Assembly (NCBI GenBank): GCA_947589155.1
Contig: CANQBH010000020.1
Location: 1-39,112 of the forward strand
Length of the DNA: 39,112 nt
Source of the DNA: an uncultured Lachnospiraceae bacterium
GTDB taxonomy: Bacteria; Bacillota; Clostridia; Lachnospirales; Lachnospiraceae
Direction of reading: 5' to 3'
Part shown: piece after piece, positions 31,369 to 38,552 of the stretch
How the letters are laid out: the number at the start of each line of letters is the position of its first letter
Numbering within the stretch: position 1 is the stretch's first letter
Notes under the pieces: generated by a model
Databases searched by the model: none
Told to the model about the DNA's origin: nothing
Seen by the model: the letters and a program-made list of their open reading frames with translations, nothing else
Program-made: the position numbers and the translations under genes

Positions 31369-32196
31369 TTATTTGACAGATCCCGTGATACCTTCCGCAA
31401 ACTGTTTCTGCAGGACAAAGAAGATGATCATGGTCGGAACGGAGCAGAACAGCACGCCCATCATCAGCACGCCGTAATCCACCGTATAGCCGCTCGCCAG
31501 ATTCGCGATCAGCATCGGCATCGTCTGCGCTCTCGTGTCTGCCATAACGACCTTCGGCCACAGATAGGAATTCCATGCGTTCATGAAGGTGATGACTGCG
31601 GCTGCCGCATAGGTCGATTTCATGACCGGCATATACATCCTAAAATAGATCTGAAACTCACTCAGGCCGTCCAGACGCGCGGCCTCCATGATATCCACCG
31701 GAAAATTCCTTGAATTCTGCCGGAACATCATGATAAGGAACGGCGTGGAAATACTCGGCAGGATGAACGCCCATACGGTATTCAAAAGACCGACGCTGGA
31801 GATCATCTTAAACAGCGGGATCATCGTCGCTACCTGCGGGATCATCATGGCAAGCAACAGGATCGAGAACACCTTGTCTTTCCATTTGTCATGGTACAAC
31901 TCAAAACCGAAACCGGCGAGAGAACATACCAAAAGAGATACGAGCGTCTGTACGAGCGCGTAAAGGAAGGAGTTTCCGAGCGCTCCCCAGAGATCCGTCT
32001 GCGCGGTCAGATTCTGGAAATTCGTCACCATGTAGGTGCCGAAAGTGATCTTGCCCCGCGCCACGTCGACCGAGCGGTTGGTCGCCGCCGATACCATCCA
32101 GTACAACGGAAAGACCGAAATAAAGGATACAATGATCAGAAAAATGTATGTCGGAATCAATCTTCGCTGTATAGCGGAACTGTTTTTCTTAGTCAC
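31369..32196 (-). CDS. Carbohydrate ABC transporter permease, MalG type
   Basis: 275 residues with six membrane helices, the CUT1 family form. The EAA loop reads EAARLDGLSEFQIYFRMYMPVMKS, the contact point with the ATPase. Translation probably starts at GTG 32196, because AAAGtAGGTGA lies 5-8 bases upstream; GTG 32205 is the less likely alternative. It overlaps the MalF-like gene by 8 bases. The operon lacks an ATPase gene, so a shared MsmX-like ATPase elsewhere in the genome is expected. Confidence 0.95.
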   Translation of the reverse strand: MTKKNSSAIQRRLIPTYIFLIIVSFISVFPLYWMVSAATNRSVDVARGKITFGTYMVTNFQNLTAQTDLWGALGNSFLYALVQTLVSLLVCSLAGFGFELYHDKWKDKVFSILLLAMMIPQVATMIPLFKMISSVGLLNTVWAFILPSISTPFLIMMFRQNSRNFPVDIMEAARLDGLSEFQIYFRMYMPVMKSTYAAAAVITFMNAWNSYLWPKVVMADTRAQTMPMLIANLASGYTVDYGVLMMGVLFCSVPTMIIFFVLQKQFAEGITGSVK

Positions 32197-33091
32197 GTGT
32201 ATCACCTACTTTCATACTGATCGCAGAGAGGATCGCGACCAAAATAAAGATAAAGAATGACATTGCGGACGCATAACCGAACTTACCGACGCCACGGCCG
32301 AACGCTACGTTATAGATGTAATGCGACATGGTGATCGTTGAAAACGCCGGTCCGCCCTGCGTCAGGTTCATAGACTCGTCAAACAACTGCAGCGTACCGT
32401 TGATCGACATGATGACCGTCATAACGATCGTCGGCATCAACAACGGCACCGTGATCTTCCAGAATGTCTTCCAGCCGTTCGCGCCGTCGATCTTTGCGGC
32501 CTCATAAACGGAATATTCGATATTCTGCAATCCCGCAAGATAGAATACCATGTTGTATCCCGTCCACCGCCAGATCAGCGCGATGATGATGATGACGCGC
32601 GCGCTCGCCGTATTGCCGAGGAAATTGTAGTTGTTTTCTAATATACCCAGATTAACGAAGATGGTATTGATCAGGCCATCCTGCGCAAATAACGATTTGA
32701 AGATCAGGGCGTAAGATACGAGGGCCGTTGCGCATGGCAGGAATACCATGGTACGGAACAATCCCCGGAACTTTAAGTCCTTATTGTTCAATAACTGTGC
32801 CAGAAGGATCGCCAGCACCAGCATGACCGGCACTTCTATGGCCAGATAAAGGAACGTATTGCCGACGGAACGCAGAAACGTTTTGTCAGTGAACATACGC
32901 GTGTAGTTGTAAATGAGCGGATCCGCAACCTTCTGGTTGACGCCCGTTCCCGTAGTAAAAGATGTGATGAATGCCTGAATGATCGGATAAAAACTGAAGA
33001 TCGCTATCATAATGGCGGCGGGCGCCAAGAACACCCATCCGGCTCTTTGCTGTTTCCCTTGAATATTCAGGCCGTTTCTTTGTTTACTCAA
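32189..33091 (-). CDS. Carbohydrate ABC transporter permease, MalF type
   Basis: 300 residues with six membrane helices; the EAA loop is YEAAKIDGANGWKTFWKITVPLL. The start is TTG 33091, because AAAGGGGGG sits 6 bases upstream and no ATG is available in the N-terminus (LSKQRNGLNIQGKQQRAG). It follows the binding-protein gene after a 92-base gap holding a terminator-like hairpin, so its expression is probably lower than that of the binding protein. Confidence 0.95.
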   Translation of the reverse strand: MSKQRNGLNIQGKQQRAGWVFLAPAAIMIAIFSFYPIIQAFITSFTTGTGVNQKVADPLIYNYTRMFTDKTFLRSVGNTFLYLAIEVPVMLVLAILLAQLLNNKDLKFRGLFRTMVFLPCATALVSYALIFKSLFAQDGLINTIFVNLGILENNYNFLGNTASARVIIIIALIWRWTGYNMVFYLAGLQNIEYSVYEAAKIDGANGWKTFWKITVPLLMPTIVMTVIMSINGTLQLFDESMNLTQGGPAFSTITMSHYIYNVAFGRGVGKFGYASAMSFFIFILVAILSAISMKVGDTRD

Positions 33092-33124
33092 ATGAAGCCC
33101 CCCTTTATTCGCTGCGATTCTGTT

Positions 33125-33160
33125 GAAAAACAACGGGGAGTCGGAAGATCCGATTCCCCG
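33125..33160 (-). terminator. Partial terminator between the binding-protein and permease genes
   Basis: Minus strand stem of 12 bp with one mismatch (33149-33160 with 33134-33145), loop of 3 bases, then TTGTTTTTC. Such hairpins inside ABC operons typically lower permease expression relative to the binding protein. Confidence 0.75.
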
Positions 33161-33183
33161 CGTTTTCCATCATGATTATGGAA

Positions 33184-34527
33184 TTAGTCTTCCATTGCAA
33201 AGTCAACTTCTTCCTGTGCCTGCTGCAAAGCGTCTGCAACCGGCGTACCGTTATGGATGTTTGTGATCGCTGCTGAGATATTCTCACGTACCGTATAGTG
33301 GTAATCGCTCTGCTCAACAACCTTTACATGAGATCCCATCTCAACGATCTTAGCGTAGATGGCCTGATCGTTGAAGTAAGCAACGCCTTCCTGATATACA
33401 TCAGACTGACCGGCGGAAATGCAGGTCGTGATAACGCCGCCGTCGCGGAGCGCGTTGTCATAGGTTTCGATAGAACCTTCACCACCGCCGAAGGTGTATG
33501 CCAGAAATTCCTTGGCAAGATCGGTCTTCTTGCAGTTTGCGGTAATGTAAAGAGAAGAACCGCCGTTGGATGCGTAACCTTCTTCACCGCTTAACGTAGG
33601 CATGGAAGTGATCTCCCACTTACCGGAGTTCTCTGTTACCTGTTCGATCGTAGGAATGATCCAGTTACCGTTCATAACGCCTGCAACCATATCTTTCTGG
33701 ATATCGTTGGTGTAGCCATCCCAGTCGTTCTCAAGGAGCAGTACGTTCTTCTGCTGCATCTCCTCGATCACTTCAAGGATCTGAACCAGCGTATCGTTGT
33801 CAGCCAGAACAGCCTTGCCGTCCTTGAACTGAGACTGGCCTTCCGCCTGAAGCATCATATAAGGAAGGTCGTTTCCGCTGCCGTCCATGGAAAGTAAGTA
33901 CTTGCCGGTCTTGTTGTAAACCTGTTCGCCGATCTCGATGAACTTATCCCAGGTAATGCCGGTCACATCGTCGAGCGTATAGCCGCACTCATCAAGCAGG
34001 TCGACCCTGTAAGCAAAGATAACCGTACCGTTGTCGACCGGAAGTCCGTAGTGCGTGCCGTCGATCGTAGAGAAGGAAAGTTTTTCCTCTCCGAAATCTG
34101 ACCAATCGATATCAGCATCGTCAACATCCTGCCATGCGTCAGGATAGTTGGTCACATACTGCTGGAAATAATGATCCTGAAACAGTACGATGTCCGGCAG
34201 ATTGCTGTAATCTTTTGCTTCTGCTGCCGTCGTAACGGCGTTCTCGATGTCTTCTGACTGTGACTGCTCGATGATCTCGAGATTGAAATCAGGGTTTTCT
34301 TTCTTGAAAGCCTCTCCCGCAGCCTTCAGAGCCGGAATGTTGAAGTTTGCATCCCATGCCGCTACCGTCAATGTGTTCTCATCGTCTGAGGTATACATTG
34401 CGGCTGCGCTGTCTTCAGACTCTGCGTCGGCAGGCGCCTCCGCGCTGTCGTCCGTCTTTCCGCATGCAATGAATGCGGACATTGCCAGTACCCCAACCAG
34501 CAATAAAGAAACCAGTTTCTTTTTCAT
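33184..34527 (-). CDS. Sugar-binding lipoprotein of the ABC transporter
   Basis: 447 residues of solute-binding protein family 1. The signal peptide MKKKLVSLLLVGVLAMSAFIAC ends at lipobox cysteine C22 (FIAC, phenylalanine at -3 being less usual), giving a membrane-anchored lipoprotein after an acidic linker rich in Asp, Glu, Ala and Ser (about 25-45). The mature domain begins LTVAAWDANFNIPALKAAGEAFKKENPDF, characteristic of sugar binders. First gene of the operon with lacZ at its end, so the ligand is probably a beta-galactoside, an inference from context. AGGAGG precedes ATG 34527. Confidence 0.95.
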   Translation of the reverse strand: MKKKLVSLLLVGVLAMSAFIACGKTDDSAEAPADAESEDSAAAMYTSDDENTLTVAAWDANFNIPALKAAGEAFKKENPDFNLEIIEQSQSEDIENAVTTAAEAKDYSNLPDIVLFQDHYFQQYVTNYPDAWQDVDDADIDWSDFGEEKLSFSTIDGTHYGLPVDNGTVIFAYRVDLLDECGYTLDDVTGITWDKFIEIGEQVYNKTGKYLLSMDGSGNDLPYMMLQAEGQSQFKDGKAVLADNDTLVQILEVIEEMQQKNVLLLENDWDGYTNDIQKDMVAGVMNGNWIIPTIEQVTENSGKWEITSMPTLSGEEGYASNGGSSLYITANCKKTDLAKEFLAYTFGGGEGSIETYDNALRDGGVITTCISAGQSDVYQEGVAYFNDQAIYAKIVEMGSHVKVVEQSDYHYTVRENISAAITNIHNGTPVADALQQAQEEVDFAMED

Positions 34528-34804
34528 AAAAATCCTCCTTTTGTCTATGGATTTGGAACCCCCGCAACTCCCGCGGCCAAGCGAAGATCCGCTCCGCCGT
34601 CAGCGTTATCGGTATTCCTTTTTTTATGTACAGATTTATTATAGTGATCGATATTGATTATTTGTGGTCAAAATCGCTTATGTTTTTTGCAAAAACGATC
34701 ACGAAAAAACGCTTTCGTAAATTTCAGTTTTTCCTTTGTATATTTTGCGAAAAAAGTTTTTTCGTAAATCTAACACATTGCACAAAATAAAAAAATGGGA
34801 AGTT
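34528..34804 (-). promoter_or_regulatory. Control region of the ABC-lacZ operon
   Basis: This 277-base gap between the regulator and the operon has no gene. It holds a terminator at 34784-34817, two similar AT-rich elements at 34702-34722 and 34748-34769 (consensus ATTTACGAAA...TTTTTTCG on the minus strand), a nearly palindromic GTTTTTGCAAAAAAC, and a TATAAT at 34638-34643. The nearest good -35 (TTGACC, 34666-34671) is 22 bases from it, too far for a normal promoter, which suggests activator dependence. Confidence 0.55.
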
Positions 34805-34817
34805 TTACACTTCCCAT
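34784..34817 (-). terminator. Terminator of the AraC-family gene
   Basis: A perfect 9-bp stem (34809-34817 with 34795-34803, 5-base loop) overlapping the stop codon at 34805, followed by TTTTTTTATTTT on the minus strand. Confidence 0.9.
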
Positions 34818-35734
34818 CCTTTCAGCGCACTGATCCGGTAATTCTTCATCCCGTGATCGTGACCGTCTTTCTTCCATTGATGCGGGCTGCATCCGGTCAG
34901 TCGTTTGAAATTCCGATTGAAGGTCGACTGCGTCTGATAGCCGACGCGGAAACCGATCTCTTCCATAGATATGTCTTCTTTCCGTATCATCGCGCAGGCG
35001 CGGTCGATCCGCACGAGATTGACATAATCGAGCGGCTTCATATTGGTCGCTTCCTCAAAGACCCGCCGGAAGTGGCTCTCGCTCAGCCCGCTCGCCATCG
35101 CGATGTCTTCCACGCGCAGCGGTTCCGCGTAATGCGCTTCTATATAATCCAGCGCGTTCCGGATGTAGAGGCTGACCCTGCGCGTATGCAGGGACTTCTC
35201 CCGTTCATCTGCGAGCCGCATGATCTCGATCACCAGCGCATACAGATAGCCTTTGATGCTTTCCGTATAATAGATCGGCTCCTCGCGGCACTCGCGGATG
35301 ATGTTTAAGATCAGATCCGACATGACGGCATGATTCTGCACGCTTTTTAACGTGCCGCGGCGGTTGATGATCGCGAGCGCCGCCCTCTCCTGCATGACGT
35401 CCATCCGCATCTCATTGCGGATAAACCCTTCGATATCGATAAACAGAAACTCCCACTTGCAAATATGCCCCCCCATACTGTTGGTCGTATGCGGGATATT
35501 GGCAGGGATCACGGAAAACATGCCGTCGCGATACGGATAAACGCGGTCCTCGATGATGAGCTCCCCGTCGCCGTTATAACAGTAGCCGATCTCCAGATAG
35601 TTATGGAAATGCAGCGTTTCCCTCTGCCCGTTTCCGTACACCTGCTCCCAGCCCTTGCCGAGCAGCGGCAGCACATAATGCCCGGACGGCATCTCATAAT
35701 ATCTGTATTCAAGCCTCCTCTTTTTCTTCGCCAT
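34805..35734 (-). CDS. AraC-family transcriptional regulator with cupin sensor domain
   Basis: 309 residues. The N-terminal cupin (about 15-110) contains H42-F-H44-NYLEIGYC and would bind an effector. The C-terminal double helix-turn-helix (about 190-285) has VEDIAMASGLSESHFRRVF and ISMEEIGFRVGYQTQSTFNRNFKRLTGCSP, the AraC signature. ATG 35734 has GGAGG 9 bases upstream; the longer frame has no cupin start. The direct repeats in the gap before the ABC-lacZ operon make it the likely activator of that operon, unproven. It overlaps the upstream glycosylase gene by 26 bases. Confidence 0.93.
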   Translation of the reverse strand: MAKKKRRLEYRYYEMPSGHYVLPLLGKGWEQVYGNGQRETLHFHNYLEIGYCYNGDGELIIEDRVYPYRDGMFSVIPANIPHTTNSMGGHICKWEFLFIDIEGFIRNEMRMDVMQERAALAIINRRGTLKSVQNHAVMSDLILNIIRECREEPIYYTESIKGYLYALVIEIMRLADEREKSLHTRRVSLYIRNALDYIEAHYAEPLRVEDIAMASGLSESHFRRVFEEATNMKPLDYVNLVRIDRACAMIRKEDISMEEIGFRVGYQTQSTFNRNFKRLTGCSPHQWKKDGHDHGMKNYRISALKGWEV

Positions 35735-36221
35735 CCTTGGGCACCTCCGTGATGATCCTCCACGCATCGACCAGCCGCTCCAGCGAATACGCCGCGTTCG
35801 CCGGAGAAGAAGACGGCAGACGGGTGGCAGGCAGCGCGATCTTTCCGTCAAAATACTTATGGTAATAGCGGTCCGCAAGGCTGCCGTTCGTGTAAATATG
35901 GCAGATCTTCGTCCCGCGCAGCAGCCCTTCAAGATCGTTGACCTTCACGTTTCGTATGCTGCCGTCGCTCGAACCGGAGATCTCACAGCTTTCGATCACG
36001 TCCCAGAGAGCGATCCCGTTCTTTTTCAGAAACGCCTTCTTTTGTTCTATCGTCTCCGGAAGCGGCTCCTGATACAACAGCGACAGGATCCGCCAGAAGC
36101 GGTTCTGCGGATGATGGTAGAAAAAAACCGCCTCTCTGGATTTGACGGAAGGAAAGGATCCTAAGATCAGGATCTTCGATCCGCTGCCGACGACCGGTTC
36201 AATGTTGTGATATTCCCTCAT
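35709..36221 (-). CDS. DNA-deoxyinosine (hypoxanthine) glycosylase, uracil-DNA glycosylase superfamily
   Basis: 170 residues. This family removes deaminated bases, chiefly hypoxanthine, from DNA. Motifs are GSFPSVKSRE (21-30), HPQNRFWRI (37-45) with the catalytic Asn40, ALWDVIESCEISGSSDGSI (71-89) and LPSSSPANA (135-143). The start ATG 36221 has AGGA 7 bases upstream; a GTG at 36248 lies inside the preceding terminator and is rejected. It overlaps the AraC gene by 26 bases, and begins about 16 bases after the rpsR terminator, so its promoter is unclear. Confidence 0.9.
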   Translation of the reverse strand: MREYHNIEPVVGSGSKILILGSFPSVKSREAVFFYHHPQNRFWRILSLLYQEPLPETIEQKKAFLKKNGIALWDVIESCEISGSSDGSIRNVKVNDLEGLLRGTKICHIYTNGSLADRYYHKYFDGKIALPATRLPSSSPANAAYSLERLVDAWRIITEVPKDGEEKEEA

Positions 36222-36236
36222 GCTCCGTTCCTGTTC

Positions 36237-36272
36237 CAAAAAGACCACTCTCCTGCGGGAAAGTGGCCTTTT
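36237..36272 (-). terminator. Terminator after rpsR
   Basis: Minus strand stem of 11 bp with one G-U or mismatch (36262-36272 with about 36239-36249) and a 12-base loop, ending in CTTTTT. It lies about 30 bases after the rpsR stop. Confidence 0.8.
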
Positions 36273-36302
36273 ACCGTTCTGCTTTAAGCGTTTATGAATG
36301 TT

Positions 36303-36560
36303 CTAATCCTGCACATATGGCATCAGCGCAACGTGACGCGCTCTCTTGATGGCAACGGTAAGCGCCCTCTGATGCTTGGCGCAGTTGCCCGTGATGCGGC
36401 GCGGAAGGATCTTTCCTCTCTCAGAGATGTATCTCTTTAACTTCGCCGTATCTTTATAATCGATCACATTGTCCTTACCGCAGAATACGCAGACCTTCTT
36501 CCTTCTGTGCATCGGTCTTCTCCTTGCACCGTCCGGTCTGTCGGTTTTATTGTAAGCCAT
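36303..36560 (-). CDS. rpsR: Ribosomal protein bS18
   Basis: 85 residues, normal length. The cysteine pair C24-VF-C27 and C60-AK-H63 resemble the zinc-binding form. The conserved core is [37 protein letters not shown]. bS18 binds bS6 on the 30S platform. ATG 36560 is supported by AGGAGG 7 bases upstream; it follows ssb by 20 bases in the rpsF-ssb-rpsR operon. Confidence 0.98.
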   Translation of the reverse strand: MAYNKTDRPDGARRRPMHRRKKVCVFCGKDNVIDYKDTAKLKRYISERGKILPRRITGNCAKHQRALTVAIKRARHVALMPYVQD

Positions 36561-36580
36561 GACATTACCTCCTATCAATC

Positions 36581-37015
36581 CTAGTTAAATGGCAGCTGTT
36601 CGTCCTCGATGCCGTCCGGAATATTCATAAATCCGTCTCCGGCTCCCGTCGTAGGGCTTGGAGCGTCCGCGCCGCCGTAACCGGCAGCGTTCTGCGCGTT
36701 CTTGCTTTCCGCAAACTCCACGTTATTGACGACGATCTCCGTACCGTACACCATCTGTCCTTCTTTGTTGGTGTAATTGTTGTTGCGGATCTCTCCGTCA
36801 ATGACGATCTTGGTGCCCTTGCGGAGATATTTTTCAACGAACTCGCCCTGACGGCCGAAACTTACCAGATTAAAGAAATCCGCATCCGGATCCCCTTCTC
36901 TCTTAAATCTGCGATCCACGGCGATGGAATATCTGGCTACCGCCGTATTGTTTGCGCCGCCGTAACGGACCTCAGGATCTCTTGTCAGCCGTCCCATAAG
37001 AATCACTTTATTCAT
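36581..37015 (-). CDS. ssb: Single-stranded DNA-binding protein
   Basis: 144 residues. The OB-fold starts [19 protein letters not shown] and contains [31 protein letters not shown] Gly/Ala/Pro-rich linker follows, and the acidic C-terminal tip ends DEQLPFN, the motif that recruits replication and repair partners. It lies between rpsF and rpsR, the conserved Firmicutes order. Confidence 0.98.
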   Translation of the reverse strand: MNKVILMGRLTRDPEVRYGGANNTAVARYSIAVDRRFKREGDPDADFFNLVSFGRQGEFVEKYLRKGTKIVIDGEIRNNNYTNKEGQMVYGTEIVVNNVEFAESKNAQNAAGYGGADAPSPTTGAGDGFMNIPDGIEDEQLPFN

Positions 37016-37035
37016 GTAATCTCCTTATCTACTAT

Positions 37036-37326
37036 CTATGCCTCATCTTTTCTAACGCATAAGAAACGAAGAACATTGTCCATGATGCGAACGTGCGACT
37101 CGATCTGCGCCGGAGCGTCCGCTTCCGCTTCAAACTGGATGAAGTAGTAGTAACCTTCGCTCATCTTCTGAATGTCGTAGGCTAACTTTTTCTTGCCCCA
37201 GTCTTCCACTTCCGTGACAGTGCCGCCGAAGCGCGTAATATAACCCTGCGCCTTTTCAACGACCGCCGCTCTCGCATCATCTTCGATCTTAGCATTGACG
37301 ATCAGTGCTAATTCATACTTATTCAT
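37036..37326 (-). CDS. rpsF: Ribosomal protein bS6
   Basis: 96 residues, normal. The bS6 start MNKYELALIVNAKIEDDAR and the middle EVEDWGKKKLAYDIQKMSEGYYYFIQFEA are typical. It forms a complex with bS18 on the 30S platform. AAAGGAGG lies 8 bases before ATG 37326. The leader between its promoter and start forms an 8-bp hairpin. Single unit with ssb and rpsR. Confidence 0.98.
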   Translation of the reverse strand: MNKYELALIVNAKIEDDARAAVVEKAQGYITRFGGTVTEVEDWGKKKLAYDIQKMSEGYYYFIQFEAEADAPAQIESHVRIMDNVLRFLCVRKDEA

Positions 37327-37352
37327 GCGATTTACCTCCTTTTGGTCTTTTG

Positions 37353-37373
37353 GCCTTACCTCTCGGGTAAAGC
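37353..37373 (-). promoter_or_regulatory. Possible S6:S18-responsive leader hairpin before rpsF
   Basis: Minus strand stem GCTTTACC (37366-37373), loop CGAGA (37361-37365), GGTAAGGC (37353-37360), one G-U pair, about 27 bases upstream of the ATG. S6:S18 leader motifs in other bacteria contain a conserved CCG-type bulge; here only CCGAGAGG recalls it. Confidence 0.35.
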
Positions 37374-37401
37374 AAGGATATTTTATATACCACGAGTAAG
37401 T

Positions 37402-37430
37402 ATCATAACACGCGCGGCGCTATTTTTCAA
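37402..37430 (-). promoter_or_regulatory. Promoter of the rpsF-ssb-rpsR operon
   Basis: Minus strand TTGAAA (37425-37430), a 17-base spacer and TATGAT (37402-37407). The -35 overlaps the end of the DUF951 gene. Confidence 0.65.
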
Positions 37431-37608
37431 GACTTTTTTTGACTTGTTTTACGTTCTTTTCCAATTTGCTGCGCGCGATCATCAACTGATGGCCGCAGCC
37501 CATGCACTTCAGACGAAAATCCGCACCCATGCGCAAGACCTCCCAATCCCGGGAGCCGCATGGGTGCGGTTTCTTCAATGTCACGATGTCGTTTACCTGT
37601 ATGTCCAT
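37420..37608 (-). CDS. DUF951 protein (YyzM-like), zinc-ribbon type
   Basis: 62 residues. The family pattern is visible: MDIQVNDIVTLKKPHPCGSRDWEVLRMGADF, then C35-MG-C38-GH. One more cysteine (C17) could complete a metal site. The function of DUF951 proteins is not known; homologues lie near rpsF and parB in Firmicutes. The gene follows the DUF6033-like gene by 4 bases, so the two are cotranscribed. Confidence 0.9.
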   Translation of the reverse strand: MDIQVNDIVTLKKPHPCGSRDWEVLRMGADFRLKCMGCGHQLMIARSKLEKNVKQVKKSLEK

Positions 37609-37612
37609 ATCC

Positions 37613-38347
37613 CTATCCTTTGAAATCGATATGTCCTCCGACCTGCTGTTCTTCCTCCGTCATCACCATATCGCTGCGTTCGGCCATCGTATAGTCGTTG
37701 ATCTTCTGCATCAGTTCTTCGATGGAAGACGCGGTTAGAGTGACGGTATCCTCGTCCTCCGCTTCGCGGCTGCCTTCTTTTCCGTGGATCCGTTCTTCCG
37801 CTTCTTTTTTTGCCGCGCGTTTCTTTTCTGCACGCCGTTCCGCGCGCGTTTCCTGCGCTTTCTTCTCGATTCGGTCCTTCTGCTCCGCGTTCGATTTCTT
37901 CAGTACGGCGAAGAACGTCGTCACGCCGCCGTCGTTGATCTGTGCGCCGTAGCCCTTGACATTGGCGCCGGATTTTTCCATCTGCGCCTTCAACTGGGAA
38001 ATGCCGGACGCCGCGTTGCTAATGATCCCCTCGTACTGCTTGCGGAAACTTTCATCCCTCGCCATGCGTTCGATCTTCTCCTCGTCGATGAGGACGACGG
38101 TCTTAAAACTGTTGGCAAAACTGGCGGCGTTGTTTTTCGCAAATTCTTTCTGATCCTTGCTCACAAGGACAAAATCCATGTTGCCGAACTTTTTCTTCAG
38201 CTGCTCGTAATACTGCGCCGCTTCCTCGGATAACTGCGGCTGCCCTACGGTCTTTCCGTAATTCTGCGTCTTCTGCGCCGCTGCCGGCGCGCTGTACGGC
38301 TGGTTTCCATAGACGTCCGATACGCCCTGATTCGTTGTCGTTGCCAT
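37613..38347 (-). CDS. DUF6033-like protein, unknown function
   Basis: 244 residues. The core is YYEQLKKKFGNMDFVLVSKDQ (46-66) followed by VVLIDEEKIERMARDESFRKQYE, which I recognise as the DUF6033-like pattern of Lachnospiraceae, from memory. A highly charged helix (about 155-205, Lys/Arg/Glu/Ala-rich) has coiled-coil potential, and the N-terminal 35 residues are low in hydrophobics with no signal peptide. AGGAGG precedes ATG 38347. A sigma-D-like promoter upstream hints at coregulation with flagella. Function unknown. Confidence 0.7.
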   Translation of the reverse strand: MATTTNQGVSDVYGNQPYSAPAAAQKTQNYGKTVGQPQLSEEAAQYYEQLKKKFGNMDFVLVSKDQKEFAKNNAASFANSFKTVVLIDEEKIERMARDESFRKQYEGIISNAASGISQLKAQMEKSGANVKGYGAQINDGGVTTFFAVLKKSNAEQKDRIEKKAQETRAERRAEKKRAAKKEAEERIHGKEGSREAEDEDTVTLTASSIEELMQKINDYTMAERSDMVMTEEEQQVGGHIDFKG

Positions 38348-38383
38348 TTTTCTACCTCCTTGTTAAAAAAGCAAACTCTGTCC

Positions 38384-38403
38384 GCAGCAAATCCATTTGC
38401 TGC
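38384..38403. repeat. Palindrome in the leader of the DUF6033-like gene
   Basis: GCAGCAAAT and ATTTGCTGC are exact reverse complements separated by CC. It lies between the candidate promoter and the gene, so it could form a hairpin in the mRNA or serve as a binding site. Confidence 0.7.
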
Positions 38404-38416
38404 TGTCCCAATATCT

Positions 38417-38444
38417 ATATCGGTCTTTTGGGGGATTTACTTTA
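38417..38444 (-). promoter_or_regulatory. Sigma-D (FliA)-like promoter before the DUF6033-like gene
   Basis: Minus strand CTAAAG with TAAA at 38441-38444, a 16-base spacer and ACCGATAT (38417-38424). Bacillus sigma-D promoters read TAAA-N14-16-GCCGATAT, so 7 of 8 -10 bases match. It gives a leader of about 60 bases. Confidence 0.5.
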
Positions 38445-38493
38445 GGGGGAAATTCTTTCCATGGGGCCGCGGTATTCAAAATGATTCTTGACC

Positions 38494-38540
38494 AATACAC
38501 TCATTGGGTGTATTTAATTGGAAAACCGTCGTAAGGTTTT
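38494..38540. repeat. Two consecutive small stem-loops downstream of the acetyltransferase
   Basis: AATACAC/GTGTATT (38494-38500 and 38508-38514) and AAAACC/GGTTTT (38522-38527 and 38535-38540). They follow the acetyltransferase stop on the minus strand and may act as a weak terminator; neither has a long T-run. Confidence 0.45.
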
Positions 38541-38552
38541 AGATCAAGTGGG

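Noticed and set aside
38384-38403. The GCAGCAAAT palindrome as a terminator
   Set aside because: No T-run follows on either strand, and it lies between a promoter-like sequence and a gene start.
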